A DNA stretch of 23,796 nucleotides, from positions 1 to 23,796 of the forward strand of contig CAZOBH010000017.1 in NCBI GenBank assembly GCA_964578175.1, given 5' to 3'. Positions within the stretch are counted from its first letter, which is position 1; each line of letters opens with the position of its first letter. Made by a program: the position numbers and the translations under genes. Shown piece after piece: positions 1 to 8,225 of this stretch. This stretch comes from RUG11788 sp964578175. GTDB taxonomy: Bacteria > Bacillota_I > Bacilli_A > RF39 > UBA660. The notes beneath the pieces are model-generated. The model was not told the origin of the DNA. It made no database searches and worked only from the letters and a program-made list of their open reading frames with translations.

Positions 1-132
1 AAAAGAGAAAAAGAAAATTCTTAAATAACTAATGTAAATTCATTTGTAAAATTATTAAAATATTTGTCAATATCATATTATTTATTCATTGGATTTTACA
101 TTTCTTTGTTATAATAAACATAGAGGTGAATT
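1..132. other. Leader region upstream of the Nudix gene
   Basis: This AT-rich stretch holds no complete gene. The first about 25 bases are purine-rich and could encode the basic C-terminus of a gene starting before the window; all three plus frames close within about 32 bases, so the frame cannot be chosen. The right half carries the probable promoter and ribosome binding site of the Nudix-like gene. Confidence 0.4.
110..128 (+). promoter_or_regulatory. -10 box and RBS of the Nudix-like gene
   Basis: A perfect TATAAT lies at 110-115 and an AGAGGTG ribosome binding site at 122-128, four bases before the ATG. Upstream -35 candidates are poor (TTGGAT at 15 bp spacing). The predicted leader is very short. 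Confidence 0.45.
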
Positions 133-510
133 ATGGGCAAAAGAAGAATAGTACTAGCATGCATTGAACATAATGGACAAATTCTTTTAACTCAATTGTC
201 TAATGGCTCACTATCTGGTAAATGGGAATTTCCTGGTGGAGAAGTAGAAGAAAAAGAAACAGATAAAGAAGCTATAGTTAGAGAGATATACAAGAAGATG
301 AACATTTCTGTAAAATGTGATTATAAAATGTGTCAAAAAGAATATAAAGATACAGAATTAGTTTTATATCATTGTAGTTATATTAGTGGAGAAGTAGTGC
401 TCCATAACTTAGCTAATCATATCTATGTTGATAAGAAAATTCTACATAGTTATGACTTTAATCCAATAGAAATACCATTTGTAAATTATGTTATGAAAGA
501 ACAAATTTAA
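133..510 (+). CDS. Nudix-fold (MutT-like) protein with degenerate Nudix box
   Basis: The 125-residue protein has the length and layout of small MutT/NudG-type Nudix hydrolases, which remove pyrophosphate from oxidised or non-standard nucleotides. The segment WEFPGGEVEE (residues 31-40) opens a Nudix box whose spacing fits Gx5Ex7REUxEExGU exactly: G36, E42, R50 and E51 are present. The two glutamates that should follow are K54 and K55, and the glycine is N57. In the family these glutamates bind the catalytic metals, so activity is doubtful although the fold is probably kept. The start is supported by AGAGGTG at 122-128. It stands alone between its own -10 box and a terminator overlapping its stop codon. 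It may be a binding or regulatory relative, or a gene in decay. Confidence 0.8.
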   Translation: MGKRRIVLACIEHNGQILLTQLSNGSLSGKWEFPGGEVEEKETDKEAIVREIYKKMNISVKCDYKMCQKEYKDTELVLYHCSYISGEVVLHNLANHIYVDKKILHSYDFNPIEIPFVNYVMKEQI

Positions 511-526
511 TTGTTCTTTTTTTTTG
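496..526 (+). terminator. Intrinsic terminator with the Nudix stop codon in the loop
   Basis: AAAGAACAA (496-504) pairs with TTGTTCTTT (511-519), followed by a T-run to about 525. The loop 505-510 contains the stop codon TAA (508-510). Confidence 0.85.
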
Positions 527-562
527 TATAAATTAATGATAGAATTATATACTGTTAAGGAG
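524..562 (+). promoter_or_regulatory. Promoter and RBS of the ABC exporter operon
   Basis: TTGTAT (524-529) and TATACT (548-553) are separated by 18 bp, and an AAGGAG ribosome binding site lies at 557-562, nine bases before the ATG at 572. The promoter begins inside the T-tract of the preceding terminator. Confidence 0.5.
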
Positions 563-571
563 ATATATTAG

Positions 572-2332
572 ATGTTTAAAATGTTAAAAAGGTTTAGTCA
601 TAAAGAATTATTAATGATAGCACTTTGTGCAGTGCTTGTATTTATTCAAGTATGGCTAGAATTAAAAATACCTGAGTATATGAGTGAAATTACTATTCTA
701 GTAGAAACTAGTGGTAGTAAATTAAGTGAAGTATTAAAAAATGGTGGATTAATGTTAATATGTGCTTTTTCAAGTTTATTGACTGCAATAAGTGTTGGTT
801 ATATAGGATCTCTTTTATCCTCTAGCTTTTCGTATGAACTTAGAAAAAGTATTTTTAACAAAGTAGGTAAATTAGGACTTGCTGAAATAAATAAGTTTTC
901 AACTAGTAGTTTAATTACTAGAACTACTAATGATGTTGGTCAAATAGAAATGTTTATAGCTATGGGACTTTCAGCAATGTTAAGAGCACCTATTATGGCA
1001 ACTTGTGCAATTGTAAAAATAGTTAATAAACAAGCTGAATGGACTATTTTAGTTGCTAGTTTAGTACTAGTATTAGTACTATTTGTTATTAGTATTATGT
1101 TAGTAGTTATTCCTAGATTTAAACTAATTCAAAAATTAATAGATAGAGTTAATGGAGTAACGAGAGAGAATTTAACTGGTATTAGAGTAATTAGAGCATT
1201 TAATGCAGAGAAGTTTCAATTAGATAGATTTGATGTTGAAAATAAAAAACTTACAGACACTCAATTATTTACTAATAGAGTTATGACTTTATTTGATCCA
1301 ATTATATATTTAGTTATGAGATCATTAACATTAGGTATTTATATAGTAGGAGTAATAGTTATTTCAAAAGCAGCTTTATTAGATAAATTAACTATATTTA
1401 GTGATATGGTAGTATTCTCTAATTATGGTATGCAAATACTAATGTCATTTTTACTTATGTCCATGATATTTATGATGTGGCCAAGAGTATCAGTATCAGC
1501 AAATCGTATCAATGAAGTATTAGACGAAGAGATTTCTATTAAAGAAGGAACATTTAATAAGGAAACTAAAGAAAAGGGAACAGTAGAATTTAAAAATGTA
1601 TCATTTAAGTATCCTGATGCTGATGAATATATTTTAGAAGATATATCGTTTAAAGCTAATAAAGGTGAAACAGTTGCATTTATTGGTTCAACTGGTAGTG
1701 GAAAAAGTACATTAATAAATTTAGTTCCTAGATTTTATGATGCAACAAAAGGAGAAGTATTAGTTGATGGTATAAATGTTAAAGATTATAAATTCTCTAA
1801 TTTATATAATAAACTTGGATATGTTTCTCAAAAAGCATTTATGTTTAATGGAACAGTAGAAGAAAATGTTACTTATGGAGAAAGTGGTAAAACAAAACCT
1901 ACTTTGAAAGATGTTAAAAGAGCAATTGAAGTAGCGCAAGGAAAAGACTTTGTTGAGGAAATGACTGATGGATATAAATCTCATATTGCTAGAGGTGGAA
2001 CTAATGTATCTGGTGGTCAAAAACAAAGATTATCTATAGCTAGAGCAATTGTTAGAAATCCTGAAATATATATCTTTGATGATTCATTTAGTGCATTAGA
2101 TTATAAGACAGATGCTACTTTAAGAAAAGAATTAAAAAAATATACTAAAGACGCAACTAGTTTAATAGTTGCTCAAAGAATTGGAACAATTATTAATGCT
2201 GATAAAATAATTGTTTTAGATAGAGGAAAATGTGTTGGAATAGGTACTCATAAAGAATTAATTAAAAACTGTGAAGTATACAAAGAGATTGCTTATTCAC
2301 AATTATCAAAGGAGGAGATTGAAAATGCCTAG
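572..2332 (+). CDS. ABC exporter half-transporter, degenerate-site subunit
   Basis: This 586-residue protein has a six-helix export domain (about residues 12-305) and a nucleotide-binding domain (about 335-580). Walker A is GSTGSGKST at 372-380, the signature VSGGQ at 479-483 and Walker B IFDD at 501-504. The catalytic glutamate is replaced by D504 and the switch histidine by Q535 (VAQR). These two changes mark the degenerate-site partner of heterodimeric exporters such as TM287/288 and BmrCD. The intact signature serves the partner's active site. The next gene overlaps it by 8 bp and encodes that partner. Substrates of such pairs are usually drugs, peptides or lipids; nothing here identifies this one. 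The protein should sit in the cytoplasmic membrane. Confidence 0.93.
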   Translation: MFKMLKRFSHKELLMIALCAVLVFIQVWLELKIPEYMSEITILVETSGSKLSEVLKNGGLMLICAFSSLLTAISVGYIGSLLSSSFSYELRKSIFNKVGKLGLAEINKFSTSSLITRTTNDVGQIEMFIAMGLSAMLRAPIMATCAIVKIVNKQAEWTILVASLVLVLVLFVISIMLVVIPRFKLIQKLIDRVNGVTRENLTGIRVIRAFNAEKFQLDRFDVENKKLTDTQLFTNRVMTLFDPIIYLVMRSLTLGIYIVGVIVISKAALLDKLTIFSDMVVFSNYGMQILMSFLLMSMIFMMWPRVSVSANRINEVLDEEISIKEGTFNKETKEKGTVEFKNVSFKYPDADEYILEDISFKANKGETVAFIGSTGSGKSTLINLVPRFYDATKGEVLVDGINVKDYKFSNLYNKLGYVSQKAFMFNGTVEENVTYGESGKTKPTLKDVKRAIEVAQGKDFVEEMTDGYKSHIARGGTNVSGGQKQRLSIARAIVRNPEIYIFDDSFSALDYKTDATLRKELKKYTKDATSLIVAQRIGTIINADKIIVLDRGKCVGIGTHKELIKNCEVYKEIAYSQLSKEEIENA

Positions 2333-4268
2333 ACCTAATCAACCTATCGAAAAGTCAAAGAACTTTACTAAATCAATTAAAAGGCTTGTTAAAGAATTAT
2401 CTCCTTGGCATGTAATTATAATAATTGCAATTATACTTGCAGCATTATCAGCAGTTTTTTCAATTATTGCACCTGATAAATTATCTGAACTAACTGATGA
2501 AATAACATTAGGAATTAAACCAGATGTTAGTGAAGAAAAAATAAAAGAAATAATGATAGATCCAAGTATTTCTAATGAAGATAAACAAAAATTTATGTCT
2601 TTATTTCAAAATACTGAAAATATAAATAAAGAAAATATAAATGAAATAATTAATGAAATTCCTGAATCTATTAAAGAAAAAATAGAACCTACTATTAATA
2701 CAGATAATATTAAGAAAATTGTATTAATACTTGCTATCTTATATATTTCTCATTCAATATGTAGTTTTATAGAAGGTTTATTAATGGCTGAAGTAGCTAA
2801 TAGATATGCTAGAAAAATTAGACTTGATATTAGTAGAAAGATAAATAAGTTACCTCTTAAATACTTTGATAATCATGAAATAGGAGATATATTATCTAGA
2901 ATTACAAATGATATTGATAATATTGCTCAAAATTTAAATCAAACTTTGGGATCATTTGTAAGAAATGTAGTTTTATTTATTGGTTGTACGATAATGATGT
3001 TTGTAACTAATTGGATAATGGCATTATCTGCAATAGTTGCAACACTAATTGGATTTAGTTTTATGTCATTAATTCTTAAAAAGAGTCAAAAATATTTTAT
3101 ATTAAGACAAAAACAGTTAGGGGAATTAAATGGACATATAGAAGAAATATATTCTGGACATACTATTGTTAAAGTATATAATGGTGAAAAAAGTGCAGAA
3201 AAAGAAATGGATAGACTTAATAAGCAACTTTATAATTCTAATAGAAAGAGTCAATTTTTATCTGGTTTAATGCCACCAATTATGGGATTCTGTGGTAATT
3301 TGGGATATGTTGCTGTTTGTGTATGTGGAGCAGTTCTTACAATGAATAATTATATTTCATTCGGTGTAATAGTTGCATTTATGGTTTATATTAGACTATT
3401 TACTAATCCACTATCTCAAATCGCTCAATCAATGACTTCATTCCAATCTACTGCAGCATCTGCTGAGAGAGTATTTGAATTCTTTGATGAAAAACCAATG
3501 CCAAAAGAAGAAAATATGGATTATTTAGATATTAAAGATGCCAAAGGAAATATAGAATTTAAGCATGTCCATTTTGGATATGATAAAGATAAAACCATAA
3601 TTAATGACTTTAATGCTAAAGTAAAATCAGGACAAAAAATAGCTATAGTAGGACCTACTGGAGCTGGTAAAACAACAATGGTTAATCTACTTATGAAGTT
3701 TTATGATATTACAGATGGAGATATAGTAATTGACGGTAAATCAATAAAGAATCTTACCAGGGAAAATATACATGATTTATTTATAATGGTTTTACAAGAT
3801 ACTTGGTTATTTGATGGTACTATTAGAGAAAATATTAAATTTAATAAAGAAGATATTTCAGATGAAGAAATATGGAATGCTTGTAAAGTAGTTGGAGTTG
3901 ATCATTTTATTAAAACTTTAGCTGGTGGAATAGATTCTAAAATAAATGATAATGATACTATTTCCCAAGGTCAAAAACAATTATTAACTATAGCTCGTGG
4001 TATGGTTCAAAATTCACCATTCCTTATACTTGATGAAGCTACATCTAATGTTGATACTAGAACTGAGGAATTGGTCCAAAAGGCAATGGATAAATTAACT
4101 AAGGGAAGAACAAGTTTTATAATTGCACATAGATTATCAACTATTAAGAATGCAGATTTAATCTTAGTAATGAAAAATGGAGATATTGTTGAACAAGGTA
4201 AACATGACGATTTAATTAAGAAAAATGGCTTCTATGCAGAACTTTATAATTCACAATTTCAGTCATAG
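2325..4268 (+). CDS. ABC exporter half-transporter, catalytic-site subunit
   Basis: The 647-residue partner of the preceding protein has TM1 at about 28-50, TM2 at about 128-150, four more helices and a C-terminal ATPase domain. Walker A is GPTGAGKTT at 443-451, Walker B LDEATSNVD with D570 and E571, and the H-loop is H602 (IAHRLS), so its own site is complete. Its signature ISQGQ (546-550) departs from LSGGQ, as expected of the half that completes the degenerate site. A hydrophilic insert of about 75 residues between TM1 and TM2 (about 51-125) would be extracellular, as in many Firmicutes members of this pair. The start at 2325 is chosen over an in-frame ATG at 2271 because AAAGGAGGAG lies at 2308-2317 and PRPNQ-type basic N-termini are normal here. 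Confidence 0.93.
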   Translation: MPRPNQPIEKSKNFTKSIKRLVKELSPWHVIIIIAIILAALSAVFSIIAPDKLSELTDEITLGIKPDVSEEKIKEIMIDPSISNEDKQKFMSLFQNTENINKENINEIINEIPESIKEKIEPTINTDNIKKIVLILAILYISHSICSFIEGLLMAEVANRYARKIRLDISRKINKLPLKYFDNHEIGDILSRITNDIDNIAQNLNQTLGSFVRNVVLFIGCTIMMFVTNWIMALSAIVATLIGFSFMSLILKKSQKYFILRQKQLGELNGHIEEIYSGHTIVKVYNGEKSAEKEMDRLNKQLYNSNRKSQFLSGLMPPIMGFCGNLGYVAVCVCGAVLTMNNYISFGVIVAFMVYIRLFTNPLSQIAQSMTSFQSTAASAERVFEFFDEKPMPKEENMDYLDIKDAKGNIEFKHVHFGYDKDKTIINDFNAKVKSGQKIAIVGPTGAGKTTMVNLLMKFYDITDGDIVIDGKSIKNLTRENIHDLFIMVLQDTWLFDGTIRENIKFNKEDISDEEIWNACKVVGVDHFIKTLAGGIDSKINDNDTISQGQKQLLTIARGMVQNSPFLILDEATSNVDTRTEELVQKAMDKLTKGRTSFIIAHRLSTIKNADLILVMKNGDIVEQGKHDDLIKKNGFYAELYNSQFQS

Positions 4269-4277
4269 GAGAAAATT

Positions 4278-5051
4278 ATGAAAAGAATAAGTTTAAATTA
4301 TAGAAGAATACTTGCTTATTTATTTGATATACTATTAATACAATTAGTAGCATCATATATTATAGCAAGTCCTGCTAATATCCAATATGAAGGATATAAA
4401 AAGTATTATGACCAATATAATGAATTAACTACCAAATATAATCTAGATAAAAATAATAATATAAAAACATGTGAGCAACTTGAGAAAGCAATTGATGATA
4501 AAAAGATTATTGATCAAGATATAATTGATGATTATGAAAAATTAAAAGAAAATGATAACTGTGAAAGTTTAATTAAAAAGTATAATGATAGTAAGATATC
4601 TAGTAGTGAATATAAAAAAAGTTCTATGCATTTAATATATAAAATGCATAGATATATGGTATTTGAATATTTTTTAATGATAGTTTTCACTTTATTGTAC
4701 TTTGTACTATTCCAAGGATTCACTAATGGAAGGACATTAGGTAAGAAGATTATGAATGTTAAAGTAGTATCTAAAAATAATAAAGATATTACTTATAAAA
4801 GATTATTTGTTAGATCTTTATTCTTAGGAAATATTATATATTACATATTGTGTTTAATTATACTTTTATTAAATGAATCTATATTTATTCAAGCTTCTAA
4901 TATAGTCTATTATATAAATAGATTATATGAAGCAGTTATGGTTATATTTATATTCTTTAGTAAAGATTCTGTTGGGATTCATGATATTGTAGCTGGAACT
5001 AGAATAATTGATGATCCATTTAAATTAAGTAAAAATAAAAAAGGTAATTAA
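4278..5051 (+). CDS. RDD family membrane protein
   Basis: The 257-residue protein shows the RDD family pattern: RRILAYLFD near the start (R10, D17), GRTLGKKIMNVKVV in the middle, and GIHDIVAGTRIID near the end. Hydrophobic segments lie at about 11-30, 128-148, 180-200 and 214-232. A charged insert of about 90 residues, rich in Lys, Asp and Tyr, separates the first two helices and is longer than in small RDD proteins. RDD proteins are poorly understood; some affect ion or osmolyte transport. The RBS (AGGAGA) overlaps the stop codon of the ABC gene nine bases upstream, so it is cotranscribed with the exporter and may assist it, but that is inference. Confidence 0.85.
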   Translation: MKRISLNYRRILAYLFDILLIQLVASYIIASPANIQYEGYKKYYDQYNELTTKYNLDKNNNIKTCEQLEKAIDDKKIIDQDIIDDYEKLKENDNCESLIKKYNDSKISSSEYKKSSMHLIYKMHRYMVFEYFLMIVFTLLYFVLFQGFTNGRTLGKKIMNVKVVSKNNKDITYKRLFVRSLFLGNIIYYILCLIILLLNESIFIQASNIVYYINRLYEAVMVIFIFFSKDSVGIHDIVAGTRIIDDPFKLSKNKKGN

Positions 5052-5070
5052 TACCTTTTTTTATTTTTGT
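5037..5070. terminator. Bidirectional terminator between convergent genes
   Basis: AAAAAAGGTA (5037-5046) pairs with TACCTTTTTT (5052-5061). The loop 5047-5051 contains the RDD stop codon. The hairpin ends in T-runs when read on either strand, so it can also terminate the minus-strand membrane gene. Confidence 0.85.
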
Positions 5071-6020
5071 TCATTTGTATCTACTGTTGGGATTCCGATT
5101 GAATTTTCATCAACTTCTTGATATTGTTCATTTTTAACTGGCTCTTGATGTAATACACTTGATTCTTCTACTTTCTCTACAGTAGGATCGTTTACTTCAA
5201 TTGGAGTTGTCTCTGGTACTCCACCTGGATTTTGTGGTGGATCTTCAACATTAGGAACAACAGGTTGTTGACTCTTTTGTTCTCCAACAATGATACCATT
5301 TTTATATTTGCTATCTATTTCTTCTACTTTTTCTCTTAATAATTCTGTTTCTCTATCTTCTTCTAATGCATAATGATCTCTGTCTATATAATATGTTCTT
5401 AACATTGGATTAATTAACATTCCGGCGAATGATAAAAGAGTTGCAACAGCAGAGATACCTTGTAATGTAGATGAACTACTACCATCGTCTAAAACACTAT
5501 ATGCACTACTAGTATACGGACTTGATATTAATCCTGATAATGAACTAGCTTTAAAAGTTATTAATGCAGTTAAGAATGCAACAACAGTACAAATAGCAAC
5601 AATATGTTGAAATTTAGCATGTGAAGAATTTGCAATTGGTACTTCATATATTAATACTAATAAGAATAAAATAATATCTACTTTAGCTATAAATGATAAT
5701 ATTGAAGTTATAGTTGAAAGAGTATTTAAGTTATTACTACCTGTTGATATACATAATACTAGAGCTATTCCTATTATCATAAACATTAATGCACCAAATG
5801 AAGATGCATATGCTAAATATAAAGCTCTTCTATTTCCATATATATTTGATGTTCTTGATAACATAATAATTGGGAAAATCATTACTAAACTTAAAGTACT
5901 TATTATTGAACCCGTTTCACTATTAACTGATATAATATCAAACATTATTAAAAATAATACTAAAAATGTAATAACTGTAAGTCCAATTACAAATGTATAT
6001 ATTTTTTTCATTGTATCCAT
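5061..6020 (-). CDS. Six-helix membrane protein with acidic, proline-rich tail
   Basis: I do not recognise this 319-residue protein. Hydrophobic segments lie at about 9-29, 38-55, 66-92, 104-128, 138-158 and 188-206. The last loop, about 160-187, is rich in Ser and Gly. From about 215 a soluble tail begins with a charged helical stretch (EEDRETELLREKVEEID) and continues as a low-complexity region rich in Pro, Glu, Gln and Val. With six helices both ends should be cytoplasmic. AAGGAG lies eight bases before the chosen ATG; a second in-frame Met is at residue 4. It is the only minus-strand gene in the left 20 kb, is transcribed away from scpA, and is not part of either neighbouring operon. A membrane scaffold or envelope role is possible but unsupported. 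Confidence 0.75.
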   Translation of the reverse strand: MDTMKKIYTFVIGLTVITFLVLFLIMFDIISVNSETGSIISTLSLVMIFPIIMLSRTSNIYGNRRALYLAYASSFGALMFMIIGIALVLCISTGSNNLNTLSTITSILSFIAKVDIILFLLVLIYEVPIANSSHAKFQHIVAICTVVAFLTALITFKASSLSGLISSPYTSSAYSVLDDGSSSSTLQGISAVATLLSFAGMLINPMLRTYYIDRDHYALEEDRETELLREKVEEIDSKYKNGIIVGEQKSQQPVVPNVEDPPQNPGGVPETTPIEVNDPTVEKVEESSVLHQEPVKNEQYQEVDENSIGIPTVDTNEQK

Positions 6021-6095
6021 AAAAACACTCCTTACTCTAATAAATATTTTAACATATAATTAATTAAATATGTTATTATAATAATGGAGGTTAAC
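6021..6095. promoter_or_regulatory. Divergent intergenic promoter region (membrane protein / scpA)
   Basis: This 75-base gap separates two divergently transcribed genes and must hold promoters for both. On the plus strand TATAAT at 6055-6060 is the best -10 for scpA, with a weak -35. A second TATAAT at 6077-6082 is too near the GGAGG (6086-6090) to give a normal leader. On the minus strand AAGGAG precedes the membrane gene; no clear -35 is visible. Confidence 0.4.
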
Positions 6096-6809
6096 ATGGA
6101 CTATACATTAAATATTGACAATTTCCAAGGACCATTAGATTTATTATTACATTTAATAAAAGAATCTAAAATGGATATACTAGATTTAAAGATTGAAGAA
6201 ATTACTGATCAATACTTAGATTATATTCAAAAACTTGAAGATATGAATCTTAATATTGCAAGTAGTTATTTAGTTATGTCCGCTGAATTAATAGAAATAA
6301 AATCTAAAATGTTACTTCCTAAACATAAAAATGATGAAGATGAGGAAGAGGAAGATCCTAGAGAATCATTAGTAAATAGATTAATTGAATATCAAAGATA
6401 TAAAGAGTTAACTAAAGACTTTAAAGATTTGGAACAAGAAAGAAAAAAGATATTTACAAAATATCCAGAAAATATTAAAGATTATGGAGAAAGTATTTCT
6501 AATAATGGAGATGTTACATTAAATGATTTAATTGATGCATTTCAAAAATTCTTAGAAAGAGAAAAGAGTAGAAAACCATTAAATACTAAAATAACTACTA
6601 AAGAGTTAAGCGTAGAAAAAAGAATAAATAATATTAGAAAACTACTAAGTACAAAAAAGAAAACCAACTTTATAGATTTATTTGATGTAGTTAATAAAGA
6701 ATATGTTATAGTTACATTTTTAGCTGTTCTTGAAATGGCTAAAACCAATGAGATAAAAATATATCAAGATAAGAATTTTGATAATATAGTATTAGAGGTG
6801 ACAACATGA
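6096..6809 (+). CDS. scpA: Segregation and condensation protein A
   Basis: ScpA is the kleisin that bridges the SMC dimer and binds ScpB to form the bacterial condensin that compacts and separates chromosomes. The 237-residue protein opens with the typical FQGPLDLLLHLI segment and helix pair, followed by LIEIKSKMLLP. An acidic stretch (DEDEEEED) marks the flexible centre, and the C-terminal winged helix ends with VTFLAVLEMAK. The start at 6096 is chosen over the ATG at 6084 because GGAGG lies at 6086-6090 and the family begins a few residues before the FQGPLDL motif. It overlaps scpB by 4 bases (ATGA), so the two are translationally coupled. Confidence 0.97.
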   Translation: MDYTLNIDNFQGPLDLLLHLIKESKMDILDLKIEEITDQYLDYIQKLEDMNLNIASSYLVMSAELIEIKSKMLLPKHKNDEDEEEEDPRESLVNRLIEYQRYKELTKDFKDLEQERKKIFTKYPENIKDYGESISNNGDVTLNDLIDAFQKFLEREKSRKPLNTKITTKELSVEKRINNIRKLLSTKKKTNFIDLFDVVNKEYVIVTFLAVLEMAKTNEIKIYQDKNFDNIVLEVTT

Positions 6810-7387
6810 ATAAATTAGCAATATTAGAAGGTCTTTTATTTGTTGTAGGTGATGATGGATTAACAATTGATCAAATAAAAGAAATATTAAATATAGATTT
6901 AGATGAAGCAAAAGAATTAATTGTTAAATTAAAACAAGAATATGAAAATGAAAATCGTGGTATTAAAATTAATTTTTTAGGAGATAGATTTAAACTAAGT
7001 ACTAAAAAGGAACATAGAGAATATTATCAAAGATTATTAGAAGATGAAGACTCTAATTTATCTCAAGCTGCTTTAGAGACATTAGCAATTATTGCTTATA
7101 ATGAACCTATTACAAGACTTATGGTTGATGAAATAAGAGGAGTTAATTCTCGTGAAATGATTCATAAATTAGTAGCTAAAGGATTAGTAAAAGAAGAAGG
7201 AAGAAGTGATCAACCAGGTAGACCTATTTTATATGCAACTACTAATGAATTTTTAGATTATTTTGGACTATCTTCAAAAGATGATTTACCTAAATTTAAT
7301 ATGATAGTAGATGAAAATGAAATAATAGATGATACTACAGATTTATATAATTCAAGATATACAGAGGATAATGTAAATGAAGAATAA
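6806..7387 (+). CDS. scpB: Segregation and condensation protein B
   Basis: ScpB dimerises and binds the ScpA kleisin centre in the SMC-ScpAB condensin. The 193-residue protein has two winged-helix domains, with the conserved core LSQAALETLAIIAYNEPITR, then EIRGVNS and GRSDQPGRPILYATT, and an acidic tail after about residue 170. Length and order match the family. AGAGGTG at 6794-6800 supports the start. Its 3' end overlaps the next gene by 11 bases, so the condensin genes lead an operon that continues into envelope proteins. Confidence 0.97.
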   Translation: MNKLAILEGLLFVVGDDGLTIDQIKEILNIDLDEAKELIVKLKQEYENENRGIKINFLGDRFKLSTKKEHREYYQRLLEDEDSNLSQAALETLAIIAYNEPITRLMVDEIRGVNSREMIHKLVAKGLVKEEGRSDQPGRPILYATTNEFLDYFGLSSKDDLPKFNMIVDENEIIDDTTDLYNSRYTEDNVNEE

Positions 7388-8216
7388 ATCTATAATTTTA
7401 TTAATATCATTAATAATTTTTTTAATAGTTTTTATAATAACTGGTTTTAATAACAAAGATAACGATATTAAAAATGAAGTATTGGAATATTTAGGGGAAA
7501 AATATAATGAAAAATTTACTATTTTAGATTTTGATAAACAAAATAGTGTTAATGATGATAATGAAGTAATAAATGGATTAAATAAATATGTGTTAACAGT
7601 TGAGTCACATAGATTAGTAAGATTTAATGTAATATATTATAAATATGATAATAAAGATTATTATAAAAATAATATAGATAAAAATATTCCTGTTTCTGGG
7701 ATATATGAAAATTATATTTATTACTATAAAATTAAAGATATTAAAAATGATATTTTAAATATTTTAAAAGATGATATAATTAATTATGATAGCGTAGATG
7801 TATCTTTAGAAAACATAACTATGGATGATACTAATATATTAGTTAAATATTCTAATTTAGATTCTAGTTATATAGAAAATATAGATAAATATCTAAAATT
7901 AAATAAAAGAGTTTCGAATAAAGATTATTTAGATATTTATAAAGAACTTATAGGTAATAAAAATATAGTTATTGATATAGAATATAATAAAGAAATTGAT
8001 AAAAATAATATCGATGAATTTAAAGATGAAGTAAGAAATATAGTAAATAAACTTAAAGATAATGGTTATGATTATGATATTACTTTTAATTTAAATAACT
8101 ATACTACAGCTAGAGTAACAGAATATGAAAATGGCAAAATTTATCTCATTTTCGATTATGAAACATATTCAAAAATTGAAATTGATGATAAATTAAATGT
8201 ATATATATATAGATAG
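7377..8216 (+). CDS. Membrane-anchored extracytoplasmic protein, unknown
   Basis: I do not recognise this 279-residue protein. A short basic start (MKNK) is followed by one hydrophobic helix at about 6-24 without a clear cleavage site, so the rest is likely outside the cell, anchored by the N-terminus. The body is very rich in Asn, Asp, Lys, Tyr and Ile, with predicted mixed strands and helices and no cysteine. No catalytic motif is visible. It starts inside the last codons of scpB with GAGGAT as a possible ribosome binding site and is followed nine bases later by the peptidase gene, so expression is tied to scpAB. A role with the two following surface proteins is plausible from position only. 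Confidence 0.7.
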   Translation: MKNKSIILLISLIIFLIVFIITGFNNKDNDIKNEVLEYLGEKYNEKFTILDFDKQNSVNDDNEVINGLNKYVLTVESHRLVRFNVIYYKYDNKDYYKNNIDKNIPVSGIYENYIYYYKIKDIKNDILNILKDDIINYDSVDVSLENITMDDTNILVKYSNLDSSYIENIDKYLKLNKRVSNKDYLDIYKELIGNKNIVIDIEYNKEIDKNNIDEFKDEVRNIVNKLKDNGYDYDITFNLNNYTTARVTEYENGKIYLIFDYETYSKIEIDDKLNVYIYR

Positions 8217-8225
8217 AGGTGTGAT

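Noticed and set aside
1802..2026. Open frame of 74 codons on the minus strand inside the first ABC gene
   Set aside because: It lies wholly antisense to a well-supported gene, has Phe/Ser/Ile-rich shadow composition and no ribosome binding site. The same holds for minus-strand frames at 4532-4723, 6542-6748, 8472-8654, 15851-16033, 18583-18789 and 19361-19597.
2271..2324. Longer N-terminus for the second ABC subunit from ATG 2271
   Set aside because: It would overlap the first gene by 62 bases, has no binding site, and AAAGGAGGAG sits at the right distance before ATG 2325.
6084..6095. Earlier ATG for scpA
   Set aside because: That ATG overlaps the GGAGG ribosome binding site used by the ATG at 6096, and the family starts just before the FQGPLDL motif.
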